Shown here: positions 52,057-61,419 of the stretch, piece after piece
How positions within the stretch are numbered: the stretch's first letter is position 1
How the letters are laid out: every line of letters begins with the position of its first letter
From: Symbiodinium natans
Taxonomy: Eukaryota > Sar > Dinophyceae > Suessiales > Symbiodiniaceae
Direction of reading: 5' to 3'
DNA: 64,000 bases
Assembly (NCBI GenBank): GCA_905221605.1
Contig: CAJNDS010001979.1
Coordinates: 402,501 to 466,500 of the forward strand
The notes under the pieces: model-generated
The model's input: the letters and a program-made list of their open reading frames with translations, nothing else
The model's database searches: none
Told to the model about the DNA's origin: nothing
Program-made: the position numbers and the translations under genes

Positions 52057-52135
52057 GTCAAACCCTAAACCCTAAACCCTAAACCCTAAACCCTAAACCC
52101 TAAACCCAGGGTTTAGGGTCCAGGGTTTCGGGGGT
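52057..52135. repeat. CCCTAAA-to-TTTAGGG inversion
   Basis: Seven C-strand heptamers meet G-strand heptamers at about 52107 (CCCTAAACCCAGGGTTTAGG), a tail-to-tail junction with no spacer. Confidence 0.95.
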
Positions 52136-52421
52136 TTAGGGTTGGAGTCTGTAGGGCAAAGGAGCCATAGGCCCAAGGTTCCTCAAGCGCCTGTATGTGA
52201 GCTTGCAGCTCTAGGTTTAGGGCTTAGGGTTTAGGGTTTGGGGTTTAGGGCTAGGGTTTAGGGCTAGGGTTTAGGGCTAGGGTTTAGGGTTAGGGCTGCG
52301 CGACCTATCGTTTCAGATGCAGGGTGGAATCCCCGAAGCTGTTTAAATTTAAGTGACTGACTCACCCTGCTTTTTAGGGTTTAGGGTTTAGGGTTTAGGG
52401 TTTCTGGTTTAGGGTTTAGGG

Positions 52422-52568
52422 TTCGTCCTGAAGTTGCTTGGCAAGAGTTCGGCGGTGTGGCACTCACTGGCCGAAACAAGCCGACCCTACTGCGTTCTGT
52501 CCACACGCCCTCTGCCCAAAGTTGACCTGCTGTGTTCTCAGCGGGACCTTAGCAAGGGCGAAGTCTGA
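52422..52568 (+). CDS. Exon-like island ending in a stop, 48 codons
   Basis: Frame FVLKLLGKSSAVWHSLAETS then RPYCVLSTRPLPKVDLLCSQ and RDLSKGEV ends at TGA 52566-52568. Its composition is protein-like. A second + frame (RPEVAWQEFGGVALTGRNKP) is also open to a TGA in the same island, so the frame needs testing. TTTAGGG upstream, C-strand repeat downstream. Confidence 0.45.
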   Translation, partial: FVLKLLGKSSAVWHSLAETSRPYCVLSTRPLPKVDLLCSQRDLSKGEV

Positions 52569-52751
52569 GCCCTTGCTGAACGCATTACGTCCTAAACTCT
52601 AAAGCTGATAAACCCCAACTACCCAAACTCACACTTAGCCCCCACAGAGCCTCCATCCCACCAAGCGCGTACCACAAGCCGCCCTGATATCCCATCCCGC
52701 CCAAACCTTAAGACCCTAACCCCCCAAAACCCAAAATGGCTCCTAAAGCAC

Positions 52752-52841
52752 CAACCCTAAACCCTAAACCCTAAACCCTAAACCCTAAACCCTAAACCCT
52801 AAACCCTAAACCCTAAACCCTAAACCCTAAACCCTAAATCC
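52752..52841 (-). repeat. (CCCTAAA)n array
   Basis: Thirteen heptamers, nearly perfect. Confidence 0.98.
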
Positions 52842-52885
52842 TGATCGATACCCCCGGGTCTGCCTTGAGAAGCTCCCGTGTGCAG

Positions 52886-52950
52886 GTGTACCGGAGTCGC
52901 ATCCACAGGCGCCTGGATCTCCGAAGCACTTGCGGCATCATCCGTAGGGT
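52886..52950 (+). CDS. Exon-like island (partial)
   Basis: After CGTGTGCAG (ending 52885) the frame VYRSRIHRRLDLRSTCGIIR is open to the TTTAGGG array. Basic sequence. Framed CCCTAAA - island - TTTAGGG. Confidence 0.45.
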
Positions 52951-53089
52951 TTAGGGTTTGGGGTTTAGGGTTTAGGGTTTAGGGTTTAGGGTTTTGGGGT
53001 TTAGGGTTTGGGGTTTAGGGTTTAGGGTGCAGCATCATTCGCAGGGCTTGGGGTTTAGGGTTTAGGGGTTTAGGGGTTTAGGGGTCTGA

Positions 53090-53460
53090 GGGGGCTCGAG
53101 TCGTCGGGACTGTAGTATTCTTCGGCAAGCCTCCAGGGCCTCGCTCCTTGGCCTCTACTTGAGTCAGTCAAGCACCATCCTCGGCCTTCGCCGGTCAAGC
53201 CTTCTTGCCCGTCCTCCTGTGATGCCGGCCTGCTGTCTGTGCAGACTTGGGATGTGGTGTTTTTGGGAACATAAGCTTCTCGCTGCCCTAAGCCTGTGAG
53301 CCAATTGTGCTTGCAGTCTCCCAGCGTGGTTTAGTCTGGTTCTGCGCGGCCCTCAGAAGTAGGAGCGCTTCCTTCTGTTTGGCATGCATTGTTTGTTGAG
53401 CTGCTTGCTGAGCCTCGCATGCTCGGCCTACTTTGCCCTCTGCACATGTCTGAAAGCTTC
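53090..53460. other. Unique block sharing motifs with the left contig
   Basis: About 370 bp without heptamers. TTTTGGGAACATA-G-TTCTCGC at about 53256 matches about 8858-8881 with two mismatches, and GCCCTCAGAAGTAGGAG at about 53352 matches about 14714. It behaves like a piece of ordinary genomic sequence, probably a dispersed repeat, inside the telomeric domain. Confidence 0.6.
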
Positions 53461-53619
53461 ATTCTGAGGGGTTTAGGGTGTGTGGGGAAGGGTGCTTAGG
53501 GTGTTTCAGGCTATCTTCCGTTGCATGTTCATTTCGAAGGATCGGGTTTCTGGGTTTTGGGGGCCAAAGGATTGGGGTTCAGCGGTGTTCGGTGCTTAGG
53601 GTGCACGGAAAAGGGGAGT

Positions 53620-53698
53620 GATGACAGACTCCGGTGCAATGCAGACTTCACGAGGCCCTGTAGAAAGAGAGTGGCTGATGTCGACCCGAAGCCGCTAC
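53620..53698 (+). CDS. Exon-like island (partial)
   Basis: Frame DRLRCNADFTRPCRKRVADV then DPKP is open to the CCCTAAG/CCCTAAA array. Preceded by G-orientation repeat, i.e. reverse framing. Varied composition. Confidence 0.35.
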
Positions 53699-53699
53699 T

Positions 53700-53793
53700 A
53701 AGCCCTAAGCCCTAAGCCCCAAGCCCCAAGCCCTAAACCCTAAACCCTAAACCCTAAACCCTAAACCCTAAACCCTAAACCCTAAACCCTAAA
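53700..53793 (-). repeat. (CCCTAAG)n/(CCCTAAA)n array
   Basis: About 13 units, CCCTAAG and CCCCAAG variants at the left end only. Confidence 0.97.
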
Positions 53794-54328
53794 CCTAGGC
53801 TTTATAAACCCCATACACCCTTACAACTAATGAAAAGCATACACTTCTGAGCCATATGGGGGTTTCCGAAAATGGGGGGGTACCCTTTTTTTGGGGGGTC
53901 TGTTTAAGGGGATTCTATTCTATTTGGGGTATGTATTTGGGGAAACCCCCATCTTGCCCAAAAGACGACGGCTCAGAGCCGCTGGTCAAGGACTGCTGCA
54001 AGCAAAGACTTTGAGGTAGGGATTCGGGCGTGCGGGCGCAGTAGGGCTGGGGTACTATACTGCTGGTGCCAATCCCGTTGCTTCACCCTAAACCCCAACC
54101 CTAAACGAGCCTAAGCCCTAAACCCTTCCTGTAGCCCTAAACCCTGAGCCTGAAACCCTCAACCAGAAACCCTGGAACCCAAAACTTCAAACCTCGAAAC
54201 CCTAAACCCTTAAAACCTTGAAGCCCTAAAACCACAAAGCAAAATTCCTAGACCCTATAAGCCCAAACCCTAAACCCTAAACCCTAAACCCTAAACCCTA
54301 AACCCTAAACCCTAAACCCTCTCTCTGA

Positions 54329-54427
54329 GAGCCTGTCAACCCCCAACCGCAGCGCCTCCGGGAACGCAGGTACTTAGACCCGAACTTGCCACTGTCGGAC
54401 GCCCCTGGCTCAGAAAGTCACCGCAGC
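54329..54427 (+). CDS. Exon-like island (partial)
   Basis: Frame EPVNPQPQRLRERRYLDPNL then PLSDAPGSESHRS is open, 33 codons, with G/C-ending codons. CCCTAAA arrays lie on both sides (54264-54318 and 54438-54535). Confidence 0.45.
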
Positions 54428-54738
54428 CTAGTCCCTGAAACCCTAAACCCTAAACCCTAAACCCTAAACCTTAAACCCTAAACCCCAAACCCTAAACCCT
54501 AAACCCTAAACCCCAAACCCTAAACCCTAAACCCTGGCAGTAAACCTTAAAACCCTAAGGTTCCCTGAACAGGCGGACTCCTCCTCCCAAAGATAGGGTT
54601 GAGGGCTTAGGAAAGGGTTGGACACATCAGAATTGGGCCCTCACGGAAAGATTCCTTCACCCTCAGCCCTGAAGATTTCCTGGCCCCCGAACCCCAAATT
54701 CAAGCACTATCGGTCTAGGGTTTAGGGTTTGTAGGGCT

Positions 54739-54963
54739 ATGGTGGAGGTTCGAATATTCGAGGAAGGGGATGGTAATAAATCAGGTTGCCTGAATGTTTC
54801 GCATTTTAGCCCTAAACCCTTATACGCACTTCATCCCCTGCAGCCATTAAACCCCAGACCCCTACTGTATAACCGAAAACAGTTCTTCTCCCACTCTTGC
54901 AAAAGGTGGGATACGGGTCAGCGGCCCGCGTGGGCAAAAAAGGCTTTCGGTCTTAGGGGCTAA
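54739..54963 (+). CDS. Possible ORF with ATG (partial credibility)
   Basis: From ATG the frame begins VEVRIFEEGDGNKSGCLNVS and stays open for 74 codons to a TGA-type stop at about 54961, but codons 25-30 are a CCCTAAACCC unit and the remainder is less protein-like. The first 24 codons and the last 20 (RWDTGQRPAWAKKAFGL) may be two exons. Confidence 0.3.
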   Translation: MVEVRIFEEGDGNKSGCLNVSHFSPKPLYALHPLQPLNPRPLLYNRKQFFSHSCKRWDTGQRPAWAKKAFGLRG

Positions 54964-54982
54964 GGGGCGCGGGTCCCCCAAA

Positions 54983-55122
54983 CCCACCCTAAACCCTAAA
55001 CCCCACACCCCAAACCCCAAACCCCAAACCCTAAACCCTAAACCCCAAACCCTAAACCCTAAACCCTAAACCCTAAACCCCAAACCCTAAACCCTAAACC
55101 CTAAACCCTAAACCCTAAACCC
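54983..55122 (-). repeat. (CCCTAAA)n/(CCCCAAA)n array
   Basis: About 20 units, ending CCCTCAG, which forms the acceptor-like border of the next island. Confidence 0.97.
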
Positions 55123-55127
55123 TCAGG

Positions 55128-55178
55128 TGCGGTCCGAAGATCAGATCGTGGCCTTCGAAGTGCCGCAAACGGCGCAGG
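55128..55178 (+). CDS. Micro-exon candidate, 17 codons
   Basis: ACCCTCAG precedes, and GCGCAG|GTGGGG follows, so both splice borders fit consensus. The 51-base island reads VRSEDQIVAFEVPQTAQ in frame, with G/C-ending codons. Framed directly by a CCCTAAA array on the left and TTTAGGG (55213) on the right. It is too short to identify. Confidence 0.55.
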
Positions 55179-55265
55179 TGGGGTTCCTGTGGGGTTGTTG
55201 GGTTACAAGGCCTAGGGTTTAGGGTTTAGGGTTTAGGGTTTAGGGATAACCCAACTCCTCTCAAA

Positions 55266-55412
55266 ACAGAAGGTTCTTAAGGGGAGGGGGCTTCCAGGGG
55301 GTATATCTAACCCCAAGGTTCCCGAATACTCCCTATTGCTCCCTAAGGCTCCCTAAGCTTCCCTAAGGCTTGCTAGGTACCGACCATGAACCCCCCCCTC
55401 CCTTAAGAACCC
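55266..55412. mobile_element. MITE family I, copy 2
   Basis: AGAAGGTTCTTAAGGGGAGG at the left pairs with the complement of CCCTCCCTTAAGAACCCTTT at the right. The interior GCTTCCCTAAGGCTTGCTAG matches the reverse complement of 29826-29860. Confidence 0.82.
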
Positions 55413-55425
55413 TTTAGCCAAAGCA

Positions 55426-55557
55426 ATGTGCACTCATGGTCAAGTAACTTACCTGCTGGAAGCTCTTCACATACACAAACTTGATTCTTGGCTGAAAACC
55501 AAACACTTTCACCTAGCGCAGCGTTGTCTCGTGATGGAATCGTTTTTGCTTTTATGA
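55426..55557 (+). CDS. ATG-to-stop island, 43 codons
   Basis: Frame MCTHGQVTYLLEALHIHKLD then SWLKTKHFHLAQRCLVMESF ends at TGA 55555-55557. Composition is more balanced than in GC-rich islands. His/Leu-rich, helical. No family is recognised. Confidence 0.35.
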   Translation: MCTHGQVTYLLEALHIHKLDSWLKTKHFHLAQRCLVMESFLLL

Positions 55558-55659
55558 TGTCGCCTTAAAACCCACCAGAAGGAAGCAAAGTATGTACCAG
55601 TCTGGGCATGTTTTAAAGGTTTAGGGTTTTAGGTTTGGGGGTTAGGGGTTTAGGTTTAC

Positions 55660-55940
55660 GGTTTAGGCAACGCCGCTATTTTTCCAATGCGAAGTTAGAA
55701 AGTTCACCTGCATTCGGAGGCTGTCCCGTATGCACAGACAGATATACACACCTGGGTTAAATACATATACTGTACCTCTGAAAACAAACGAATATACATG
55801 TACAGTTGCGATGTGTTCGTGCATGCATATGCATATAGGCATTTACGTTTGTATCGTGTTTATCTTCATTATTTAAAAAGTTCGACATTGGAGACATATT
55901 TTTGCACGCCCCAAGAAAGAGCAAGCACAAGTTTAACAAC
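55660..55940. other. AT-rich unique block
   Basis: Contains CATGCATATGCATATAGGCA-type sequence and short frames on both strands without a recognised domain. G-orientation repeat before, CCCTAAA after. Confidence 0.3.
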
Positions 55941-56032
55941 CCTAAACTTCTAACCCTAAACCCTAAACCCTAAACCCTAAACCCTAAATCCTAAACCCTA
56001 AACCCTAAACCCTAAACCCCAATCATCCCCAG

Positions 56033-56118
56033 GATCTCTGGGACTACGAGCAGCGACTGCTGCCCGGGAGTCCGGGAAGGGATTTGCCCGAGGATCGCAG
56101 AGGGGCTGCAAGGGAACG
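56033..56118 (+). CDS. Exon-like island (partial)
   Basis: After CATCCCCAG (ending 56032) the frame DLWDYEQRLLPGSPGRDLPE then DRRGAARER is open to a G run. Charged, soluble. Framed CCCTAAA (55950-56017) and G run plus TTTAGGG. Confidence 0.5.
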
Positions 56119-56469
56119 GGGGGGTTTTGGGGTTTAGGGTTTAGGGCTTGGGGTTTAGGGTTTAGGGTTTAGGGTTTAGGGCTTACGGCTTAGGGCTTAG
56201 GGCCGTAGGGTGGCCTAAATGGGGGTTTAGGGTTTAGGGTTGTTAGGGTTTCAGCGGTTGTGCCGGCCTTTGAGTTGCCTTTTGCCCCAGGGTTTAGGGG
56301 TTCGGGGTTAGGGGTCAGAGGTTGAGGGCTTAGGGTTTAGGGTTTAGGGTATATTGAGAGCTTAGAGGGTTTAGGGCTTAGGGTTTAGGGGTTGAGAGCT
56401 TCAAGGATTGAGAGCTCTAAGGATTTTGCGCTTAGTGTACAGCATATATACACACATGTACATATACAT

Positions 56470-56665
56470 GTACACATTGTTTGTTGAACATTTTTAGGGC
56501 TCTAAACGTTCAACCAAGCCCTAAACCAACATTTTTGTAGGGCCCTCAACCCGAAACCTAAACTTGTATTTTGTTTATATTCATATTATATATATATATA
56601 TACATATTTATATTTATTTATTTAATGATTATATATATATATATATTTATTTATTTATTTATATA
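56470..56665 (+). repeat. (TA)n(TTTA)n compound microsatellites
   Basis: TA and TTTA blocks at 56586-56622 and 56628-56664, preceded by CATATATACAC-type sequence from 56440. Confidence 0.9.
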
Positions 56666-56969
56666 CACTGAACCCTGAGCCCAACCCTCCCACCGCCACG
56701 CTGCCGCGAACTCAAACCTCCCGGGGCGACGTTTGTTCCGTCCGAGTGCCCCTTCGTTGTGTGCCTCGGCTGTTGGGAACACATGGTCTAGGATTTAGGG
56801 TTTAGGTTTCAGGGTTTAGGGCCTAGGGTTTAGGATTAGGGTTTAGGGTTTAGGATTTAGGGTTTAGGTGTCAGGCTAGAGGGTAGTTCAGCGGCAATCG
56901 CTTAGGGTTTTTGAGCCCTGCTTTCAGGCCTCTATGGGCAAACTGTTCAGGGTTTAGGGTGCAGCTGCG

Positions 56970-57106
56970 GACGTTCCCCCCTAATACTAGCAGTCCGTAT
57001 CAAGAAATTATAGTGCCCCCTTAGTGGAATCCCTCCTCAGGACTGCTAGTGTAAGCTAGGGTTTAGGGTTTAGGGTTTAGGGTTTAGGGTTAAGGGGGAG
57101 CATCCC
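56970..57106. mobile_element. MITE family A, copy 3, with telomeric array in its right end
   Basis: The left end ACGTTCCCCCCTAATACTAG continues CAGTCC. The right side reads GGACTGCTAGTGTAAGC, then about four TTTAGGG units (57056-57088), then TTAAGGGGGAGCATCCC, the expected outer end. The array is therefore inside the terminal repeat. Confidence 0.85.
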
Positions 57107-57136
57107 GAAGGTGTAGGGTTCAGCCGTTTTAGGGCT

Positions 57137-57255
57137 CTTGGTAGCTCAGTGGTGGCCCTTTGCTACATTTCTTTGGGTTCTGGGCTCCCTTCTACAGGAG
57201 CCAACCCCTAAAAGGGGGTGCGCCCTAATGTTGGTATGGTTACTGGGGTACCAAG
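57137..57255. mobile_element. MITE family C, copy 2
   Basis: The left end CTTGGTAGCTCAGTGGTGGC pairs with the complement of GGTTACTGGGGTACCAAG at the right. The centre GGGTTCTGGGCTCCCTTCTA matches the family C centre. Confidence 0.88.
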
Positions 57256-57285
57256 GGTTTAGGGTTTTTAGGGTTTGGGGTTCAG

Positions 57286-57396
57286 CTGTTCAAAGCTGTC
57301 TTGCTCATGGCCCACAGAGCTAAGATACACCATGCCTTGGCTATCCCGAAATCCAGAAGACTAAACCGGCGAAATCTCAGCAGGGGTGTTGGTCCA
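57286..57396 (+). CDS. Exon-like island (partial)
   Basis: After GGTTCAG (ending 57285) the frame LFKAVLLMAHRAKIHHALAI then PKSRRLNRRNLSRGVG is open for about 36 codons to a CCCTAAA array. Basic, helical. No family is recognised. Confidence 0.5.
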
Positions 57397-57904
57397 AACC
57401 CTAAACCCCAAACCCTGAACCCTAAACCCTACAAACTCTCAAAACTGTAGGGTCCGTCGGGTCCGTCGTTTCAGGGTGCAAGTGCTGGCAGGGCGAAATC
57501 CCGGAGTCAAGAAGGGGTCTTAGAGCCTGGACCGCAAAACCCAAAGAGTTTAGGCTTTAGGATTTAGGGTTGTGGGTTTAGGGTTTAGGGTTTAGGGTAT
57601 ATTTGGGAATTTCTTCTTGGAGGAGGAGGCAGGGAAGGGCAGGGGTCGGAGGTTGCCAATTGCAAGTCATCCCTATACCCTGAATTTAGGGATTTTGTTT
57701 TCTAGGGGCTTGTGGGCTTTAGGGTTTATAGGGTTTGCAGTTCTTAGTTTTTTTTTTTTTTGTTTGGGGGGGGGGGGGGTTGGGCTTTAGGAGCTTTGGA
57801 GCCTGTTTCAACTGGGAGGTGTGAAAAACGTGGACTTGTGGTGCCCCGGCATCTGCCATGGCGAGATCCTTTCGCAGCGACCTTGGCATGACCCAAGAAA
57901 TGTA

Positions 57905-58105
57905 AGGTTTCGTTGAGGGTTTTTGAGGGGTTTTGAGGGTTCTTGAGGGTTTGAGGGCTTGAGGGTCATTGGTTTTGGTGGTTTGAGGGTTTTTGAGGGT
58001 TTGAGGGTTTCGAGGGTTTGAGGAGGGTTTGAGGGTTTGAGGGTCCGATTTCGAGGGTTTCGAGGGTTTGAGGGTTTTGAGGGTTTTGAGGGCGCAGGAT
58101 TTGAG
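57905..58105 (+). repeat. GGGTTTGA / GGGTTTTTGA array
   Basis: About 20 units of 8-10 bp derived from TTTAGGG. The Asn/Pro/Ser/Lys-rich minus-strand frame (57808-58185) is an artefact of it. Confidence 0.92.
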
Positions 58106-58640
58106 GAATTCGGGTTTAGTGCTAACGGTTTTGGGGCTTGTGGTTTAGGGTGTTGAAAACGTATGTTCGGTTTTATGAATGTCAAAACCTAATGGAACAT
58201 TTCAACATTCGTTACTTTTTACCTTAAAGCCGGCTGGGTTGAGGGTTGAGAGTGCCCTGAACCCCTACGCTTTAGGGTTTAGAGTTTGGAGTTTAGTGTT
58301 AGGGTTCAGGGCTTGGAAGAGACAATAGCTTCGAAGGCATCAGGGTTCCTAAGCCCTAAACCTCAACCCCCTAACCTTGATGACCCTAAAAACGCTAATC
58401 CCTAAACACCCAAAAAACTCCAAAACCCTAAAACACCCAAAACCCTAAACCCTTGAATCCCTGGGTGCCCAAAAGCCCTAAGATTTTTTTTCAGCAGGGT
58501 TTGGAGGTTTTTTGGTGGGTTTTTGCGGGACTTGGGGTTTGAGGACTTCAAGGTTTTTTTGGGAACTCAGGGAGCTAGGGTTGCTTTTTAGGGTTGAGGG
58601 TTTAGGGGTTACCTCCTGGACCCAAAACTACACCCCAACA

Positions 58641-58712
58641 TAGGGGTCGGAATAATTTCCGAAGGTATTCCCTTACTATTGTCCCTTAGAATAGCACCAT
58701 AATAACCCCAAA
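58641..58712. mobile_element. MITE family G, copy 1
   Basis: AGGGGTCGGAATAATT, GTATTCCCTTACTATT and GTCCCTTAGAATA occur in the same order as at 62863-62932. Confidence 0.65.
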
Positions 58713-58814
58713 AGCCCCGATTCAAATCATGAAGGCCCCCAGATGAATCAGGGTGGAGTGGGCTTAGGGCGCCGGGGCCTAGAGCACTCCGAGCGCCTAA
58801 CCCTCAGTGTGACC

Positions 58815-58937
58815 CTGCGGGTTTAGGGTTTAGGGTTTATGGTTTGGGGTTTAGGCTTTGGGGTTTAGGGTTTAGGGTTTAGGGTTTAGGGTTTAGGCTT
58901 TGGGGTTTAGGGTTTAGGGTTTAGGGTTTAGGGTTTA
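58815..58937 (+). repeat. (TTTAGGG)n array
   Basis: About 17 units, containing two copies of a ~55-bp higher-order block marked by GGCTTTGGGG. Confidence 0.97.
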
Positions 58938-59009
58938 ATTAGGGTTTAGGAACCTTGTCACCCGAACCCCTCTAAACTCTAAAACCGAAGCAGCCCTGCA
59001 TGGCGAGGG

Positions 59010-59149
59010 CTCCCTTGCTACACTGACTCTACTTACTTCGCCTTTAGCTGAACTTTAAACTTTTTGGGTTTCCTTTTTTAGTAGGAATATTAAAGTTTAA
59101 CCTTTTTTCCCCTTGGTTATTGGAGAAGTAAGTCTAAGAGTCGAGGGAA
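59010..59149. mobile_element. MITE family F, single copy seen
   Basis: TCCCTTGCTACACTGACTCT and ACTTACTTC on the left pair with the complement of GAAGTAAGTC and AGAGTCGAGGGAA on the right. Inner arms ACTTTAAAC and TAAAGTTTAA also pair. Non-coding. Confidence 0.8.
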
Positions 59150-59213
59150 CTGAGAACCTGATTTGCAATATGCATTGCCCGACTAAAGGCTTCCCAGAGA
59201 ACTCAGTCAGAAC

Positions 59214-59305
59214 TCTGGGCTCCTTCTTGCAAGTGTTTTTTTAGTAACATTTAGGGTTATGGGCTCCTTCCTGCAAGTATCGTTTTAGTAAAATTTAGTT
59301 ATAGG
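59214..59305 (+). repeat. Tandem duplication of a 45-bp unit
   Basis: GGGCTCCTTCTTGCAAGT at 59217 and GGGCTCCTTCCTGCAAGT at 59261, each followed by TTTTAGTAAMATTTAG. Confidence 0.85.
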
Positions 59306-59342
59306 CAAAGCAAGCTCTACTATTTTTTAGGACCCAGAGTAC

Positions 59343-59446
59343 GTAGGCCCTTATTCCATGTTCTTAGGGTTTAGGTTCCCTTGTAGGCGCCTTTGAACTA
59401 AAAAGGGTACCCTCTTTATTCCAAAGGTTACTCTTGGGCCTGGTAT
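59343..59446. mobile_element. MITE family C-like element
   Basis: TAGGCCCTTATTCC at the left pairs in part with the complement of AGGTTACTCTTGGGCCT at the right. The centre GTTTAGGTTCCCTTGTA and AAAAAGGGTACC match 29050-29146. Confidence 0.72.
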
Positions 59447-59764
59447 TCTGACCTCAGAAACTTTCGGCCGTGCCGAAAGGAAGGTAGACAGAAGGTTAGG
59501 CTTCAAGGTAGTCAGTTCATGTCTCCCTTCAACAAGGGCCCGGGGGTATTCAGTCTTCCACACCCATATCACACCTGCAGCGGGGTAGGTTCATTCCTAT
59601 GCTTTAGGGTTTAGGGTTTAGGGTTTAGGGTTTAGGGTCTGTATATAGATTCCTTATAGTCGGACAAGCCATTGTACGTCACAAGGCCTCGAGAGAAGTC
59701 TCGGGAAGGGTACTTTACCTTAGAACTCCCCTCCTGAAAAGGTCCTTGACCCAAAACGCACCAC

Positions 59765-59886
59765 CCCAAAACCCTAAACCTTAAGCCCTAAACCCTAAAC
59801 CCTAAACCCTAAGCCCTAAGCCCTAAGCCCTAAGCCCTAAGCCCTAAGCCCTAAGCCCTAAGCCCTAAACCCTAAACCCTAAACCC
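59765..59886 (-). repeat. (CCCTAAA)n array with CCCTAAG block
   Basis: About 16 units, with nine consecutive CCCTAAG in the middle. Confidence 0.97.
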
Positions 59887-59907
59887 ACCATTTAAAGAGC
59901 TGAGGCT

Positions 59908-59978
59908 TCTTGCTGCTCCTCGCCGCCGCTAGCGCCTTGAGGGACTCTCACGACGCCGATGTCCGAGCCCTAAACCTC
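59908..59978 (+). CDS. Exon-like island (partial)
   Basis: Frame FLLLLAAASALRDSHDADVR is open and looks like a signal-peptide or membrane segment, but an in-frame TGA lies just upstream and other frames are possible. Framed CCCTAAA - island - TTTAGGG. Confidence 0.25.
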
Positions 59979-60831
59979 AGAATTCCCAAGCCCTTTTTAG
60001 AAGGGTTTAGGGTTTGGGGTTTCGGGGTTAGGGTTTAGGGTTTAGGCATCAAGATAGTTCTAACTAAACACTGAACCTAAGGCTATGGGATTTCCATCCA
60101 GGTTTGTTGCCCTTGTTTTACAACATGGGTATGAGGCACACAACCCGAAACCCCAAACCCCCCCCGCCCCCTAACAACCCCAACCCCTAACCTTTACTCT
60201 GCAGGGTGCACATGCCCAACAACGAAGGACATGTCCCTTTCTTGCACGAACATGCACACATGTAGGTTTTAGGGTTTAGGGTTTAGTGTTTATGGTTTTG
60301 GGTTTAGGTCATAGGGTTTCTGGGTCAGGGTAGTGTTCCACATCTGCAATCACAACTCGGCTATGAGGGAGAGTGTTGCCCTAACTTAGGGGTGCTAGGC
60401 ACTTTTTTGAATGTTGTGTAGTATTGTTCCTAAGACACAGCTAAGATCACAGCTTTTGCTAGGGTTCCAAATTCAATGTAGTTCCGGGTTTAGGGACTAC
60501 TTGAAGGTTCACGGGCAGGTATAAGGAGGAATGTTCGGCACCTAACGGTTTCTAAGGGATGAACCCTAAACCCGAAACCCGAAACCCTAAACCCTAAACC
60601 CGAAACCCGAAACCCTAAACCCTAAACCCTAAACCCTAAACCTCGTTACTGCCACCCAAGGGCCGAAGCCCTAAGACCCTGCAGAACCCTAAACCCCTAG
60701 GCCCCAACATCCTAAACCTTTGTACCCTTCTGACAGCCTCAACTCCCCCAAACCTTGTACCCTATGCTTGCAGCCCTAGAGTAGGCCCTATAACCCAAAA
60801 CCCCAACACCCCTAAACCCTAAGCCCTTGTG

Positions 60832-60930
60832 GCCAAGCGGAAGGAGTTTGGCAGAAAGGAGATGACCATGAAGGCCACGAAGCCAAGCAGAAGGAGCTTG
60901 GCAGAAAGGAGATGGCCTTGAAGGACAGCC
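60832..60930 (+). repeat. 50-bp tandem duplication
   Basis: GCCAAGCGGAAGGAGTTTGG and GCCAAGCAGAAGGAGCTTGG begin two copies 50 bp apart; both continue CAGAAAGGAGATG. It reads as Lys/Arg/Glu-rich if translated and adjoins the reverse transcriptase remnant. Confidence 0.85.
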
Positions 60931-60943
60931 TTCTCCCCCGAAG

Positions 60944-61419
60944 GTGATCAAGCCGGTGATGCTTCTCCCGGCGGCGCCGCGGGAAGCACCACAGAAGGAC
61001 CGCTCGAGCTGCTCCGAAGAGCAGCGCCCGGCCGCGAAGAAAGAAGTGGCAAAGACTCTCCCGAAGAAATCTTGCGTGACTCACCCTGCCTCGACTACTC
61101 CGCCAGAGCAATTCACATTGGAAGAACTTTACTCAGTTCTTCGCAAGCTCCGAAAAGGTAGAGCCCCAGGATTTCCATGAGCTCAGACCTGAGCTTATTC
61201 CATTACTAGATCATGTAGGAGACATGTACGTACTAGACCTGATGAATGCATGCTTCCGTGCAAAAGCGATTCCGCAGGATTGGAAGGTTGCACGCATTGT
61301 CAGTATATACAAAGGGTAAGGGCTCGGACAGCGATCCGGCAAATTACAGACCTAAACGCGCTCCTAAATGTTCTCTGATACACAACTTACGCTGCTCTCC
61401 TCCAGCAAAGACTCGCTAA
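60944..61419 (+). pseudogene. Non-LTR retrotransposon reverse transcriptase remnant
   Basis: The first frame (to 61180) ends with EELYSVLRKLRKGRAPG, the conserved start of reverse transcriptase block 1 in LINE-type elements. The sequence then continues in another frame (61179-61319) with LMNACFRAKAIPQDWKVARI and KG, and after a one-base shift with SDSDPANYRP, then a further shift to LLNVL and YAALLQQRL. At least three frameshifts and one in-frame stop make it dead. The catalytic YADD part is absent, so only the N-terminal third of the domain remains. The order and spacing of motifs are specific for the RVT_1 family. Confidence 0.85.

Noticed and set aside
55128-55178. Ubiquitin-protease identity for the micro-exon (acidic DQIVAFEV-like stretch)
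   Set aside because: Seventeen residues are too few; the resemblance is not specific.
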